From positions 1 through 53,465 of the forward strand of contig CANJLI010000010.1 of assembly GCA_947475005.1 (NCBI GenBank): a DNA stretch of 53,465 nucleotides. Direction: 5' to 3'. The DNA comes from Deltaproteobacteria bacterium. GTDB lineage: Bacteria > Bdellovibrionota_B > Oligoflexia > Oligoflexales > Bog-1112. The translations under genes were made by a program, and so were the position numbers. This document shows, piece after piece, positions 9,263-17,031 of this stretch. How positions within the stretch are numbered: the first letter of the stretch is position 1; each line of letters begins with the position of its first letter. The notes beneath the pieces are model-generated. The model saw only the letters and a program-made list of their open reading frames with translations, ran no database searches and had not been told where the DNA came from.

Positions 9263-10294
9263 ATGAATAAAACAAGCAAAATTCTGTCGGTCATATTGGC
9301 TGGACAAGTCGGGTTGTTCCTCTTCCTACAGATGAAGAGCAGTGAGCCCTTGATGACCTTCAACAAGACCGAGGCACTACTAAGCCTTCCTTTTGACAAG
9401 ATCGACAAGGTGGTGATCGAAGAGGGGGACAAGAAGACCATGACCTTGTTGAAGAAAGATGCGGCGTGGCAGATGCCCGAGCATTTTGGATTTCCGGTCG
9501 CGAGTACCAAAATCCAAGAGGTGATGGATAAACTGAAAGAGTTTAAGAAATCTTGGCCTGCAGGGAAAACCATGATTGCAGCCAAGCAATTTAAGGTGAC
9601 CCCGGAAGCATTTGAGCGCAAGGTTCAACTGTTTCAAGAGGATAAAGTGGTGGCTACCCTATACATCGGTACCTCCCCTGGGTTTCGTCAAGTGTATGCA
9701 CGGGTAAACGAAGACACACAAACCTTTGCCATTGCCTTCAATGCCCACGATGTGCCCACCAAGGCCTCCGAGTGGTGTGACAAAAAGTTCTACAGCGTGA
9801 AAGTCGAAGACATCGAAGCGTTGGACTTGCCAACATTAAAAGTTACCAGAAAAGATGCAGTTCTCACCATTCCTGGCGTTCCTGAGGGGAAAATTCCAGA
9901 TCAGGGTAAGCTAAAGGGCTTGTTGGATCATGCAATTCTGCCGACCTTTGAGGATGTGATTGCAAAACCAGCGAAATGGGAACCGGTGCTTTCTTACACC
10001 GTAACTGTTAAGGGAGAGGCGCAGCCTGTTTCTTATCACTACTTTGCAGAAGTTATTCCTGAGGCTGCAAAGAAGGAAAAAAAGAGACCCGAGACCTATT
10101 ATCTACAGATCTCTAAGTTTCCTGCCTATACGTTCCAACTTCGATCCTTTGCGGTACAGGAATTCCAGGATATCAAACTGGAAGGCTACGTGATGGATAA
10201 GCCGAAGGAAGGAGCCAAAACGGAGGCGCCAAAAGCCGATGTGAAGCCACCTCTTTCCACGAATGAGGCGCCTGCTTCTGAGCAAAAGAAGTAA
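9263..10294 (+). CDS. DUF4340 membrane-anchored protein
   Basis: 343 residues with one N-terminal membrane segment (about residues 7-22) and a large extracytoplasmic part of the DUF4340 family, ending in a Lys/Pro/Ala-rich tail after residue 310. DUF4340 proteins are recurrently encoded directly after GldG-type proteins. Here the gap to the fused GldF-GldG gene is 15 bases and AAGGAGG precedes the ATG. The conserved pattern (TEALLSLPFDKIDKVVIEEG near the start) fits the family. It probably completes the ABC system. Transcription likely ends at the hairpin 12 bases downstream. Confidence 0.85.
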   Translation: MNKTSKILSVILAGQVGLFLFLQMKSSEPLMTFNKTEALLSLPFDKIDKVVIEEGDKKTMTLLKKDAAWQMPEHFGFPVASTKIQEVMDKLKEFKKSWPAGKTMIAAKQFKVTPEAFERKVQLFQEDKVVATLYIGTSPGFRQVYARVNEDTQTFAIAFNAHDVPTKASEWCDKKFYSVKVEDIEALDLPTLKVTRKDAVLTIPGVPEGKIPDQGKLKGLLDHAILPTFEDVIAKPAKWEPVLSYTVTVKGEAQPVSYHYFAEVIPEAAKKEKKRPETYYLQISKFPAYTFQLRSFAVQEFQDIKLEGYVMDKPKEGAKTEAPKADVKPPLSTNEAPASEQKK

Positions 10295-10305
10295 CAGCTA
10301 AATAA

Positions 10306-10332
10306 AGGGGACACTCGCATCGGGTGTCCCCT
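10306..10332 (+). terminator. Terminator-like hairpin after the ABC operon
   Basis: AGGGGACAC pairs with GTGTCCCCT; a U-G pair and two C-G pairs extend the stem in the plus-strand RNA, around a CAT loop. It begins 12 bases after the DUF4340 stop and belongs to the GGGGACAC repeat family. There is no T-run directly after it. Confidence 0.55.
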
Positions 10333-10348
10333 GAAGAACAAACAGTTA

Positions 10349-10897
10349 TTATTTGGAATCCGTCTCCGTCTCCGTCTCCGTCTCACTAGAAGCAGCAAGT
10401 GTGGTGCTAGTTGCAACCCCATAGGCGGCGAGCTTGTTGTGGGCATCCGTTCCCGTTACCACGAAGTAGTACGATGTGGCTGGGGAAAGCCTGGTAGCTT
10501 TTGCAGAAAGTAGAGCGCCTGCTGGTACGTAGGCAACAGGTGCGGGTGCAGGTACCGCATTGAAAGCTGTTTGGATATCTGTCCAGGTGGTGCCCGGGTT
10601 ACTTGTGAGTGCATAGATGTAATACGAATACGCTTTCATTGGATCTATCGTCGTCGATAGCTGAAGGGTTGTACTCCAGTCTATTGTGCAATTTGTACTG
10701 TCATTGGTTGTAATCTGCACAGTGAGTTGTAGAGAAGGTCCTGTATCGGTTTTTGTATAAGTCGGGGTTGGGATTGCAGCGATTGCGGCTGGTTGCGGTG
10801 TAGCTGCTGACTCACTGCTGCTGCTACCTGGCGAACAAGAAGTGGCTGAAAGACTCAGAATGATGAGCCATTGACAGTGTGATCGTACAAATTCCAT
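10349..10897 (-). CDS. Small lipoprotein with fibronectin type III-like domain
   Basis: 182 residues. Signal peptide with lipobox LSATSC (Cys21), so probably membrane-anchored and surface or periplasmic. A Ser/Pro/Ala-rich linker is followed by about 110 residues with a fibronectin-III-like look (LSPATSYYFVVTGTDA). The C-terminus ends in a run of Glu-Thr pairs encoded by four tandem CGTCTC hexamers (10361-10384 on the plus strand), a tract prone to length change. AAGGA lies seven bases before the ATG. It stands alone and faces the ABC operon convergently. Function is unknown. Confidence 0.75.
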   Translation of the reverse strand: MEFVRSHCQWLIILSLSATSCSPGSSSSESAATPQPAAIAAIPTPTYTKTDTGPSLQLTVQITTNDSTNCTIDWSTTLQLSTTIDPMKAYSYYIYALTSNPGTTWTDIQTAFNAVPAPAPVAYVPAGALLSAKATRLSPATSYYFVVTGTDAHNKLAAYGVATSTTLAASSETETETETDSK

Positions 10898-10996
10898 GCA
10901 AAATTCCTTATACCTATAATAATGAAGCAGTTATTTTCCAAATTTTATCTTGGGTAAGGATCTTATTCTATAAAAATAAGAGCTTCTACAAAGTTA

Positions 10997-11064
10997 GGAG
11001 ATTCGCTTGCGCTCAGGATGACGGAGAGGGAGGGGGCCTCCCTCGCTGTAGCGAAGGGATCTCC
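10997..11064. repeat. Degenerate palindrome of the GATCTCC/ATGAC type
   Basis: GGAGATTCGCTTGCGCT is imperfectly complementary to AGCGAAGGGATCTCC, and an inner perfect stem GAGGGAGG/CCTCCCTC (11026-11033 with 11037-11044) sits between them. It looks like a decayed relative of the 84-bp palindromes. Together with the next palindrome it fills the 513-base gap 10898-11410, whose remainder is A+T-rich leader. Confidence 0.5.
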
Positions 11065-11097
11065 CAACAGGATGGCGGAGGGGTGTCATTCTTTTCG

Positions 11098-11181
11098 TCA
11101 TCCCAAGGCTGCGTAGCAGCCGTATGGGATCCCTGCGTTTTTATCGAGATCCCATACGGCTGCTACGCAGCCTTGGGATGA
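11098..11181. repeat. Modular 84-bp palindrome, copy 1
   Basis: Perfect 34-bp arms (11098-11131 with 11148-11181) around a 16-base loop, CCTGCGTTTTTATCGA. Each arm reads TCATCCCAAGG, then a mini-hairpin CTGCgtaGCAG, then CCGTATGGGATC. The same building blocks recur at 21120 and 36292. Confidence 0.9.
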
Positions 11182-11327
11182 TGGAAGATAATACGCCCTA
11201 AGCTGCACAACAAATTGCAGGTTCTCGGCGAACATTAGATTTCTTTTCAGATAGCATATTTTCATATGGGATAATATAAGGCCATAGTGAGATTTTTTAT
11301 TTATTAAAATTATAAGCAAGGTTGTAT

Positions 11328-11353
11328 GCGGTATATTAATTACCGCTATTTTT
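11328..11353 (+). terminator. Hairpin with T-tract in the cheBR leader
   Basis: GCGGTA (11328-11333) pairs with TACCGC (11341-11346) and is followed by TATTTTTTT. It lies 58 bases before the ATG of the CheB-CheR gene, so it could stop upstream read-through or act as an attenuator. The short stem limits confidence. Confidence 0.4.
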
Positions 11354-11356
11354 TTA

Positions 11357-11381
11357 AGTGTTACTAAGTGGTTATAACACT
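11357..11381. promoter_or_regulatory. Operator-like inverted repeat before cheBR
   Basis: AGTGTTA and TAACACT flank 11 bases, directly between the T-tract hairpin and the CheB-CheR start. Symmetry and position fit a repressor site; no regulator is identified. Confidence 0.3.
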
Positions 11382-11410
11382 CATCTTGCTAAATATTATG
11401 GGGTTTTAAA

Positions 11411-13951
11411 ATGGCGGCAGTTAAGCCTGCTCCTTTTCCAGTTGTAGGAGTAGGTGCTTCAGCTGGTGGGCTAGAAGCTTTTATGAAGATGGCCGCGCAA
11501 TTCTCCGCCGATTTTGGCGGGGCGATTGTCTTTGTGCCCCACCTCTCTGCCGCGCATAAAAGCGACCTCGTACAAATTATATCACGCATTTCCAAGCTAC
11601 CGGTAAGTGAAGTCGTAGCGGGCGCGTCTCCTCAGCGGGGCCATCTCTATGTGATTCCTTCCAGTGAAGATGTCACGCTTATAGGGGGGCTTTTTGTCTT
11701 ACAATCTCGATCTGGTGGGCTACCTCCCCATATGCCGATCGATACTTTTCTTACTTCACTGGCAGATCAAAAGAAGTCTCAAGCAATCGGTGTTATCCTT
11801 TCGGGAACCGGTGCGGATGGAACCCTAGGTCTTTGCGCCCTTCGAAATGAAGGGGGCATCACGATTGTCCAGAGTGAAGATACAGCAAAATTTAGCGAAA
11901 TGCCGCTTAGTGCAGGACTTGCAGTAGGCGGAGCCGACTTTGTACTGCCTCCAGAAAAGATTGTTGAGCAGCTTGAACGGCTTTGTGGTGACCCTGTATT
12001 TCTTCACGCGGTTACAAAACCAGATGGGGTGTTTGACTTTAAAGAGTCATCCCTTAGCGAATTATTTAAATTGCTACGGAAAGAAACTGGCGCTGATTTT
12101 AGCAACTACAAGGGAGGGACCATAGGTCGGCGGATTACGCGGCGCATGATTTTGTTGCGCGCACGTTCTCTAGAGGAATACGTGGATCTTGTCAAATCAA
12201 ATCCGAAAGAGGCTCGACTCCTCTTCAATGATCTTTTAATCAATGTTACCTCTTTTTTTAGAGATCCTGACGTATTCGATGGCTTACGGACTACAATTTT
12301 TCCAGCGTTGATGAAGAATTATTCTGCTGGGAATCCCATTCGGATCTGGGTACCAGGCTGTGCAACAGGTGAGGAGGCTTTTTCGATCGCGATGTCCTTT
12401 ATGGATTTTTTACAGGCAAATAAATTTCCTCTCGATTTTCAGATTTTTGCCACGGATATTAGTAGCCCCTCGATTACAAAGGCTCGAACGGGCTTCTATA
12501 GGGATGATTGCCTTGCTACTGTGAGCGAAGAATACAGACAAAAGTTTTTTACCAAAGTGGACGGTGGATACCAGATAGAAAAATCAGTGCGGGACCGCAT
12601 TATTTTTGCCGCCCAAAATGTGATTAAAGATCCCCCCTTTTCCAATCTTGACCTCATTAGCTGTCGCAACCTTTTAATTTATTTTTCCTCCACCTTGCAG
12701 AGTCGTGTATTGGCGATGTTCCACTACTCACTCCGTCCAGCTGGATATTTGCTCCTGGGTTCATCTGAAAGCGCGGTTGAACGCTCCGACCTCTTCACCT
12801 GTATTGATACCAAACAGAAGATATTTACGCGGTCAGCATCGCCAACTCATCAATATGCGGATATGCTAATTGAACAGTATTATTCAAATGGCACGTCATT
12901 TGGCCAACAGCAAAATGGTCAGGGAGGCAAATTGAACAATGAAGAAAGTGCGATTCGGCAAACCGATAAAATGCTACTGGACCAGTTTGCGCCTGTTGGT
13001 TTCCTGATCAATGAAAATCTAAGAATTGTACAATTTCGAGGAGATACTAGCCCTTTCTTATCTCCAACACCGGGCTCTTCTAGCCTCAATGTGATGGATA
13101 TTGTGCGTACTGAGTTACGTTTTGATATACGTCGCTATGTCAGTGAGGCAAAAGAAAGCGGCAGGGCAATTTCAAAGAATATTGAAGTTGAGATGGGAGC
13201 TCATAAACAACAGTATATTTTAAAAGTGATGCCGATTGTGGGCCCGAGTGTGGAGGGGGAGTATTTTCTTATCGTTTTTTCCAAACCGGGCTCTGCACTT
13301 GAAAAACTAAATTCTCAAGCAGAGAAAAAGAGTTCAGGATGGTGGGCCAATTTATGGAAGCGCCCTTCCGAAGCCCTATTTGAAAAAGCATTGAAGGATC
13401 TAGAAAAGTCGAAAGAACAGGTGCGAGCTGCCATTGAAGAGCGCGATGCAATGAATGAGGAATTGCGGTCTTCAAATGAGGAAATTTTATCTGCTAATGA
13501 GGAACTGCAGTCGACGAATGAAGAGTTGGAGACTGCAAAGGAAGAGCTCCAATCCAGCAATGAAGAATTGCATACGGTCAATGATGAAATCATTGCGCGC
13601 AACCAAGAACTCCGGGTCGCTCTTGACGATCTTGCTAACCTCTTAGCTTCGAGTCAAATTCCAATTGTTATGGTTGGGTGTGATCTAAAAATTCGGATTT
13701 TTACTCCTGCAGCAGAAAAGTTTTTGAATTTTTCTCCTTCTGATATGGGTCGCCATATTTCGGATGTTAATCTTGGCCTGGATACAGTTGATTTAGCTGA
13801 GTTGGGTAAGAGTGTAATTGATAATGCGCAAGTAATTGAACGTCAGGTATTTCTTCGTCAAGGGGGGAAGTTTAGCTTACGAGTTCATCCTTATAAAACC
13901 AGCGAGAAGAAGCTGGATGGGGTTATTTATTCTTTTATTAGTATTGATTAG
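11411..13951 (+). CDS. CheB-CheR fusion with coiled coil and PAS domains, no kinase
   Basis: 846 residues. Residues 8-190 are a CheB methylesterase with catalytic Ser17 (GASAGG), His44 (VPHL) and Asp136 (GTGADG), but no receiver domain. Residues 205-470 are a CheR methyltransferase (RDPDVF, VPGCATGEEAFS, ISCRNLLIYF). A PAS-like region (about 525-625), a heptad coiled coil rich in NEEL repeats (about 660-735) and a C-terminal PAS domain (about 740-846) follow. Related proteins often continue into a histidine kinase; here the frame stops at the PAS end, and a large repeat element begins six bases later. No receptor, cheA or cheW is nearby, so it probably serves a distant chemosensory array or another signalling route. 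The gene and its leader look more A+T-rich than the neighbours. Confidence 0.88.
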   Translation: MAAVKPAPFPVVGVGASAGGLEAFMKMAAQFSADFGGAIVFVPHLSAAHKSDLVQIISRISKLPVSEVVAGASPQRGHLYVIPSSEDVTLIGGLFVLQSRSGGLPPHMPIDTFLTSLADQKKSQAIGVILSGTGADGTLGLCALRNEGGITIVQSEDTAKFSEMPLSAGLAVGGADFVLPPEKIVEQLERLCGDPVFLHAVTKPDGVFDFKESSLSELFKLLRKETGADFSNYKGGTIGRRITRRMILLRARSLEEYVDLVKSNPKEARLLFNDLLINVTSFFRDPDVFDGLRTTIFPALMKNYSAGNPIRIWVPGCATGEEAFSIAMSFMDFLQANKFPLDFQIFATDISSPSITKARTGFYRDDCLATVSEEYRQKFFTKVDGGYQIEKSVRDRIIFAAQNVIKDPPFSNLDLISCRNLLIYFSSTLQSRVLAMFHYSLRPAGYLLLGSSESAVERSDLFTCIDTKQKIFTRSASPTHQYADMLIEQYYSNGTSFGQQQNGQGGKLNNEESAIRQTDKMLLDQFAPVGFLINENLRIVQFRGDTSPFLSPTPGSSSLNVMDIVRTELRFDIRRYVSEAKESGRAISKNIEVEMGAHKQQYILKVMPIVGPSVEGEYFLIVFSKPGSALEKLNSQAEKKSSGWWANLWKRPSEALFEKALKDLEKSKEQVRAAIEERDAMNEELRSSNEEILSANEELQSTNEELETAKEELQSSNEELHTVNDEIIARNQELRVALDDLANLLASSQIPIVMVGCDLKIRIFTPAAEKFLNFSPSDMGRHISDVNLGLDTVDLAELGKSVIDNAQVIERQVFLRQGGKFSLRVHPYKTSEKKLDGVIYSFISID

Positions 13952-13956
13952 AAGAT

Positions 13957-14587
13957 AACTACCCAGGTAGTTGCCTTTTTCTTTTTCTTTTTCTTTTTCT
14001 TTTTCTTTTTCTTTTTCTTTTTCTTTTTCTTTTTCTTTTTCTTTTTTTCTTGTGGAACCAGCTGCGCAGTTTCCACACCTCCTTGCTTCGCAAGGGGAAA
14101 GCGCTATCGATTCCTTTCGATTACCATGTTAGATGCCAAGGCCGGCGCTCAGGCAGATTCTTCCCGCCTCTTGAAATCGCAGACAAGACCTTCGTCATGG
14201 ACAGTGAAAACCAGGCTGCGATTTACAACCCGTCGGGACCCTTCTACCTGGCTGCCCTTGGCCCCTTTCATGGTAATCGAAAGGAATCGACCTCTCTCCC
14301 GTAGCTGTAAAGATTTGGTAGCAGCGAGAGAACGGGGATAGATTTCCAGGATGACGCGTCAAGGGCAGCCGCTTGGGAGGACCTACCCGGGTCACAAATC
14401 GCAGCCGAGAGAATGCTTCTATGACGAAGGTCTTGTCTGCGATTTTGAGAGGGTGGGAGGCCCCGAGCGAGCGCCGGCCTTGACGTGTCATCCTGGAAAT
14501 ACATCCCCGTTCTCCCCTTGCGTAGCAAGGAAGGGTCTGGGAAAACTGCGCAGCTGGTTTCCCAGAAAAGAAAAAAAAGAAAAAAAT
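13957..14587. repeat. Composite super-palindrome with (CTTTTT)11 tract, copy A
   Basis: Starts with the palindrome AACTACC-CA-GGTAGTT (13957-13972), which with the following T-rich tract can end cheBR transcription. Eleven perfect CTTTTT units follow (13975-14040). Then comes a long nested palindrome: outer arms 14058-14072/14543-14557, flank A 14107-14128/14269-14290 (22 bp perfect), core arms 14138-14150/14469-14481, 14174-14198/14421-14445 (25 bp perfect), 14214-14224/14396-14406 and 14240-14250/14360-14370, and flank B 14328-14339/14503-14514 plus 14342-14360/14482-14500. It ends in an A-rich tract. No credible coding frame is inside. A second, partial copy lies at 53183-53465. Confidence 0.88.
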
Positions 14588-15669
14588 CACAAAAGGTCTT
14601 TACGACCTTTTGTCTGCAAATAGGTGACAACCTTTTTTACATCTTGATCTCGATCTTTGCGGCAGACCAATACGGCCCCTTTGGACGCAACGATCACAAG
14701 GTCTTCAACTCCAACGCCAGCTACAAATGGCCCGTCGGTGTCGAGGGTCGTATTTTTACAGTCAAACAAGACCCCATCTCCAAAGAGCAAATTTCCCTCA
14801 AAGTCTGCGGGGCTCACCCGATTCATGGCCCCCCAACTGCCCACATCGAGCCAGTCAAAACGAGCGGGTACTACAGCGATGCGTTGACTCTTCTCCAATA
14901 CCCCATGATCGATAGAGATAGAAGGAGTTTGGTTGTAGGCCTCTACCCATTTGGCAAAAGGCACCGCATCGAAAGAGGCTGCGACGGACGCCAAGGGGGC
15001 AACCACATCTGCAATGTAAGTACGCGCTTCTTGCAAAAAGGTGGGGACCGTCCACACAAAAATGCCAGAGTTCCAAAAAAAGTTACCGCTATCCACATAG
15101 GTTTTAGCTACAGCCAGTTCTGGTTTTTCTCGAAAACTGGCTACCTGAAATCCCTGAGGGTCTCCAGGTAGAGGCTCTCCCTGTTCGATATAGCCATAAC
15201 CTGTTTCAGGGTATTGAGGCACCACACCCAACAGGGTTAGAAACCCATTGCGTGCGGTAGCAATCGCAAGATCTACCGTGGTATGAAATGCAGCTTGATT
15301 TTGAATGACATGGTCAGCATGCAAGGAGACCATCACCCCATTGGGATTTTGTTTTTGAATCTCCAAAGCAGCCAATGTAAGAGCACAGGCGGTATTGCAG
15401 GCTTTTGGCTCTGCTAGATAGGTACCTACCCGGTCCCCGCAAATCTCTCGGGTCTGTTCCAGTTGCTCGTGATGGGTGACCAAAATGCGACGCTCCGGTG
15501 GGATCCATCCCTCCAAGCGTTGCAAGGTTCCTTCGATCAACGTGTGAGAAGCAGACCCGATGCGACAGAGCTGCTTCGGGGTATGATGACGGGACCGGGG
15601 CCAAAAGCGAGTCCCGCTTCCACCGGCCAAAATCACAGCAAAAACATCGCAAGCCATTGGCTGTACCAT
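14587..15669 (-). CDS. manC: Mannose-1-phosphate guanylyltransferase
   Basis: 360 residues, the size of a stand-alone guanylyltransferase without the C-terminal phosphomannose isomerase domain. It makes GDP-mannose from mannose-1-phosphate and GTP for glycan assembly. Nucleotide-binding signature [14 protein letters not shown] at about 14-27, VTHHEQ, SLHADHVI, TGYGYIE and the product-site FREKPE are all visible. A GAGG lies about ten bases upstream of the ATG at 15669. It is the last gene of a minus-strand run that includes a PIG-V-like mannosyltransferase. GDP-mannose or dolichyl/polyprenyl-phosphate mannose may link them, which is inference. Its 3' end forms an intrinsic terminator. Confidence 0.93.
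   Translation of the reverse strand: MVQPMACDVFAVILAGGSGTRFWPRSRHHTPKQLCRIGSASHTLIEGTLQRLEGWIPPERRILVTHHEQLEQTREICGDRVGTYLAEPKACNTACALTLAALEIQKQNPNGVMVSLHADHVIQNQAAFHTTVDLAIATARNGFLTLLGVVPQYPETGYGYIEQGEPLPGDPQGFQVASFREKPELAVAKTYVDSGNFFWNSGIFVWTVPTFLQEARTYIADVVAPLASVAASFDAVPFAKWVEAYNQTPSISIDHGVLEKSQRIAVVPARFDWLDVGSWGAMNRVSPADFEGNLLFGDGVLFDCKNTTLDTDGPFVAGVGVEDLVIVASKGAVLVCRKDRDQDVKKVVTYLQTKGRKDLL
14589..14613 (-). terminator. Intrinsic terminator overlapping the manC stop region
   Basis: In the minus-strand RNA ACAAAAGGTC pairs with GACCTTTTGT over a 5-base loop. The stem contains the last codons of manC and overlaps its stop codon, and is followed by GATTTTTTTC and further T-rich sequence. 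The T-tract is the outer end of the neighbouring super-palindrome. Confidence 0.75.
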
Positions 15670-15695
15670 AGGTGCTCATCCTCTTTACTTTTATT

Positions 15696-16145
15696 CTAAG
15701 AGAGTGTCGTCGCAGGATAGTGTTCTGGATCGGCTTGTACAAGTGGGGAAGATCCCATCCATGTACTGGAGGCAAACTGTCCACGGTGGACAGTTTGCAG
15801 ATGATGGGACGTAGGTTTTAATTGTTCGATGAGAAAATGAGCAATCTCCTGAGGACGGCAGATGGGCCCACAGGTGAAAGCGTCGAAGAAGAAAGCCCCT
15901 TCTTCCGGGTAGGTATGAATCGAAGCATGGGATTCCGATAGCAACGCCAACAGGGTAACTCCAGAGGGGGAAAATTGCTTTTGCTGCATACTACAAAGCG
16001 TAGCTCCACTACGCTCGATGCCCATGGACAGCCATTGAATTAGCTTTTCCATGTCATTCAGCAGGTCAGCTTGAATGCCGTAGCATTCACCAAAAATGTG
16101 CACCCCTTGAAACGCGTGCTCAGGCATCCCAATTTTCTGTTTCAC
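15696..16145 (-). CDS. speH: S-adenosylmethionine decarboxylase proenzyme
   Basis: About 149 residues from a GTG at 16145, preceded ten bases upstream by GGAGG (in GGAGGTGAT, an almost perfect anti-16S match). The open frame runs further upstream but overlaps nothing conserved. This is the short bacterial AdoMetDC: self-cleavage at Ser72 in ESHASIHTYPE creates the pyruvoyl cofactor, and FTCG supplies the catalytic Cys near 92. It provides the aminopropyl donor for spermidine. Methylthioadenosine, the by-product, feeds the mtnBDC pathway encoded 6 kb away. It sits between tatD and manC in one minus-strand run. Family members with an upstream speE are common; none is seen here. Confidence 0.93.
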   Translation of the reverse strand: MKQKIGMPEHAFQGVHIFGECYGIQADLLNDMEKLIQWLSMGIERSGATLCSMQQKQFSPSGVTLLALLSESHASIHTYPEEGAFFFDAFTCGPICRPQEIAHFLIEQLKPTSHHLQTVHRGQFASSTWMGSSPLVQADPEHYPATTLS

Positions 16146-16203
16146 TCTCTCATCACCTCCGTTAAAGGGACCCGCCGGACAAACATGTCCGGGGTTGTGG
16201 ATC

Positions 16204-17013
16204 TCAGGTTGCAAAAATACGGCAAAAATTACGCCACACAAGATCTTTTGCGGTCTCGACCTTCCAGTGACGTAATACTGCGAGGAATTCAATCGTATCT
16301 ACCACATTCTGGGGCTCATTTCTAGTCGCAGGCTGCGGAGATAAATACGGGGAATCCGTTTCTGTCAAAATTGACGTTTCCGGTAACTCACACAACATCT
16401 TCTCAAATGCCCCATTTCGACGGGCATTGGCTGGGATGGAAAAGGCCCATCCTGGATGTTGTTGTGCGATCTCCACCGCTTTCTTTACCCTCCCGCCCCA
16501 ACAGTGAAATACCACCCGCTCCGGATTTGTCTCTCGAAGCAGTTCGTAGGTACGAACCTCCATCTTCCGAGAATGAACGATCACAGGCAACTTATTTTGC
16601 TTGGCCACGTCGACCAAGGCAAGAAAAACCCGTTCTTGTTCGGCAAAGGTATCAGGCCCCAACCAATGGGCATCGAGTCCGCATTCCCCTATAGCTGCAA
16701 TCGTTCCCGCTTGAGCCTGCTCTGCAATGAACCGAATTTCTGCATCCGGATCTTGCAAGACTTCTACCGCAATCGGTAGAGGGGCTGAAAGGTATCGACT
16801 TACGGCTTGGATGGGATAGATTCCCAATGCAGCCCGTACCGTTGGGTACTGACGTTGCATCTGCAAAATCTGTCGGTTAGAGGCTGGGTCCACCCCATTG
16901 ACCACAAGTTGGGTAACCCCTCGACTTCTTGCACGCTCGATCACCGCTGCCAGATCCAACTCATACGCAGATTCGGTTAAATGACAATGAACATCCACAT
17001 ACGCGCTGTGCAT
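16204..17013 (-). CDS. TatD family metal-dependent hydrolase (DNase)
   Basis: 269 residues, normal for the family. Metal ligands are visible in order: HCHL at 9-12, GECGLD, IVHSRK, VFHCWGG and TETDSPY. These cytosolic enzymes are 3'-5' exonucleases or deoxyribonucleases acting in DNA repair and quality control, although the substrate of a given paralogue is often unproven. AGGTGG precedes the ATG at 17013. The gene follows the secreted-protein gene with an 18-base gap and precedes speH by 58 bases, with a short hairpin (CCGGAC/GTCCGG, 16175-16192) in between. Confidence 0.9.
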   Translation of the reverse strand: MHSAYVDVHCHLTESAYELDLAAVIERARSRGVTQLVVNGVDPASNRQILQMQRQYPTVRAALGIYPIQAVSRYLSAPLPIAVEVLQDPDAEIRFIAEQAQAGTIAAIGECGLDAHWLGPDTFAEQERVFLALVDVAKQNKLPVIVHSRKMEVRTYELLRETNPERVVFHCWGGRVKKAVEIAQQHPGWAFSIPANARRNGAFEKMLCELPETSILTETDSPYLSPQPATRNEPQNVVDTIEFLAVLRHWKVETAKDLVWRNFCRIFAT

Positions 17014-17031
17014 GGCACCACCTACCTACAA

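Noticed and set aside
5378-10294. Gliding motility system
   Set aside because: Only GldA/F/G-type components and DUF4340 are present, with no GldJ/K/L/M/N or Spr genes; these cassettes occur widely in non-gliding bacteria.
13957-14623. Several open frames across the (CTTTTT)n tract and super-palindrome on both strands
   Set aside because: They read low-complexity Lys/Lys-Lys or Phe/Ser-type sequence or palindromic arms, lack ribosome sites and differ between the two copies.
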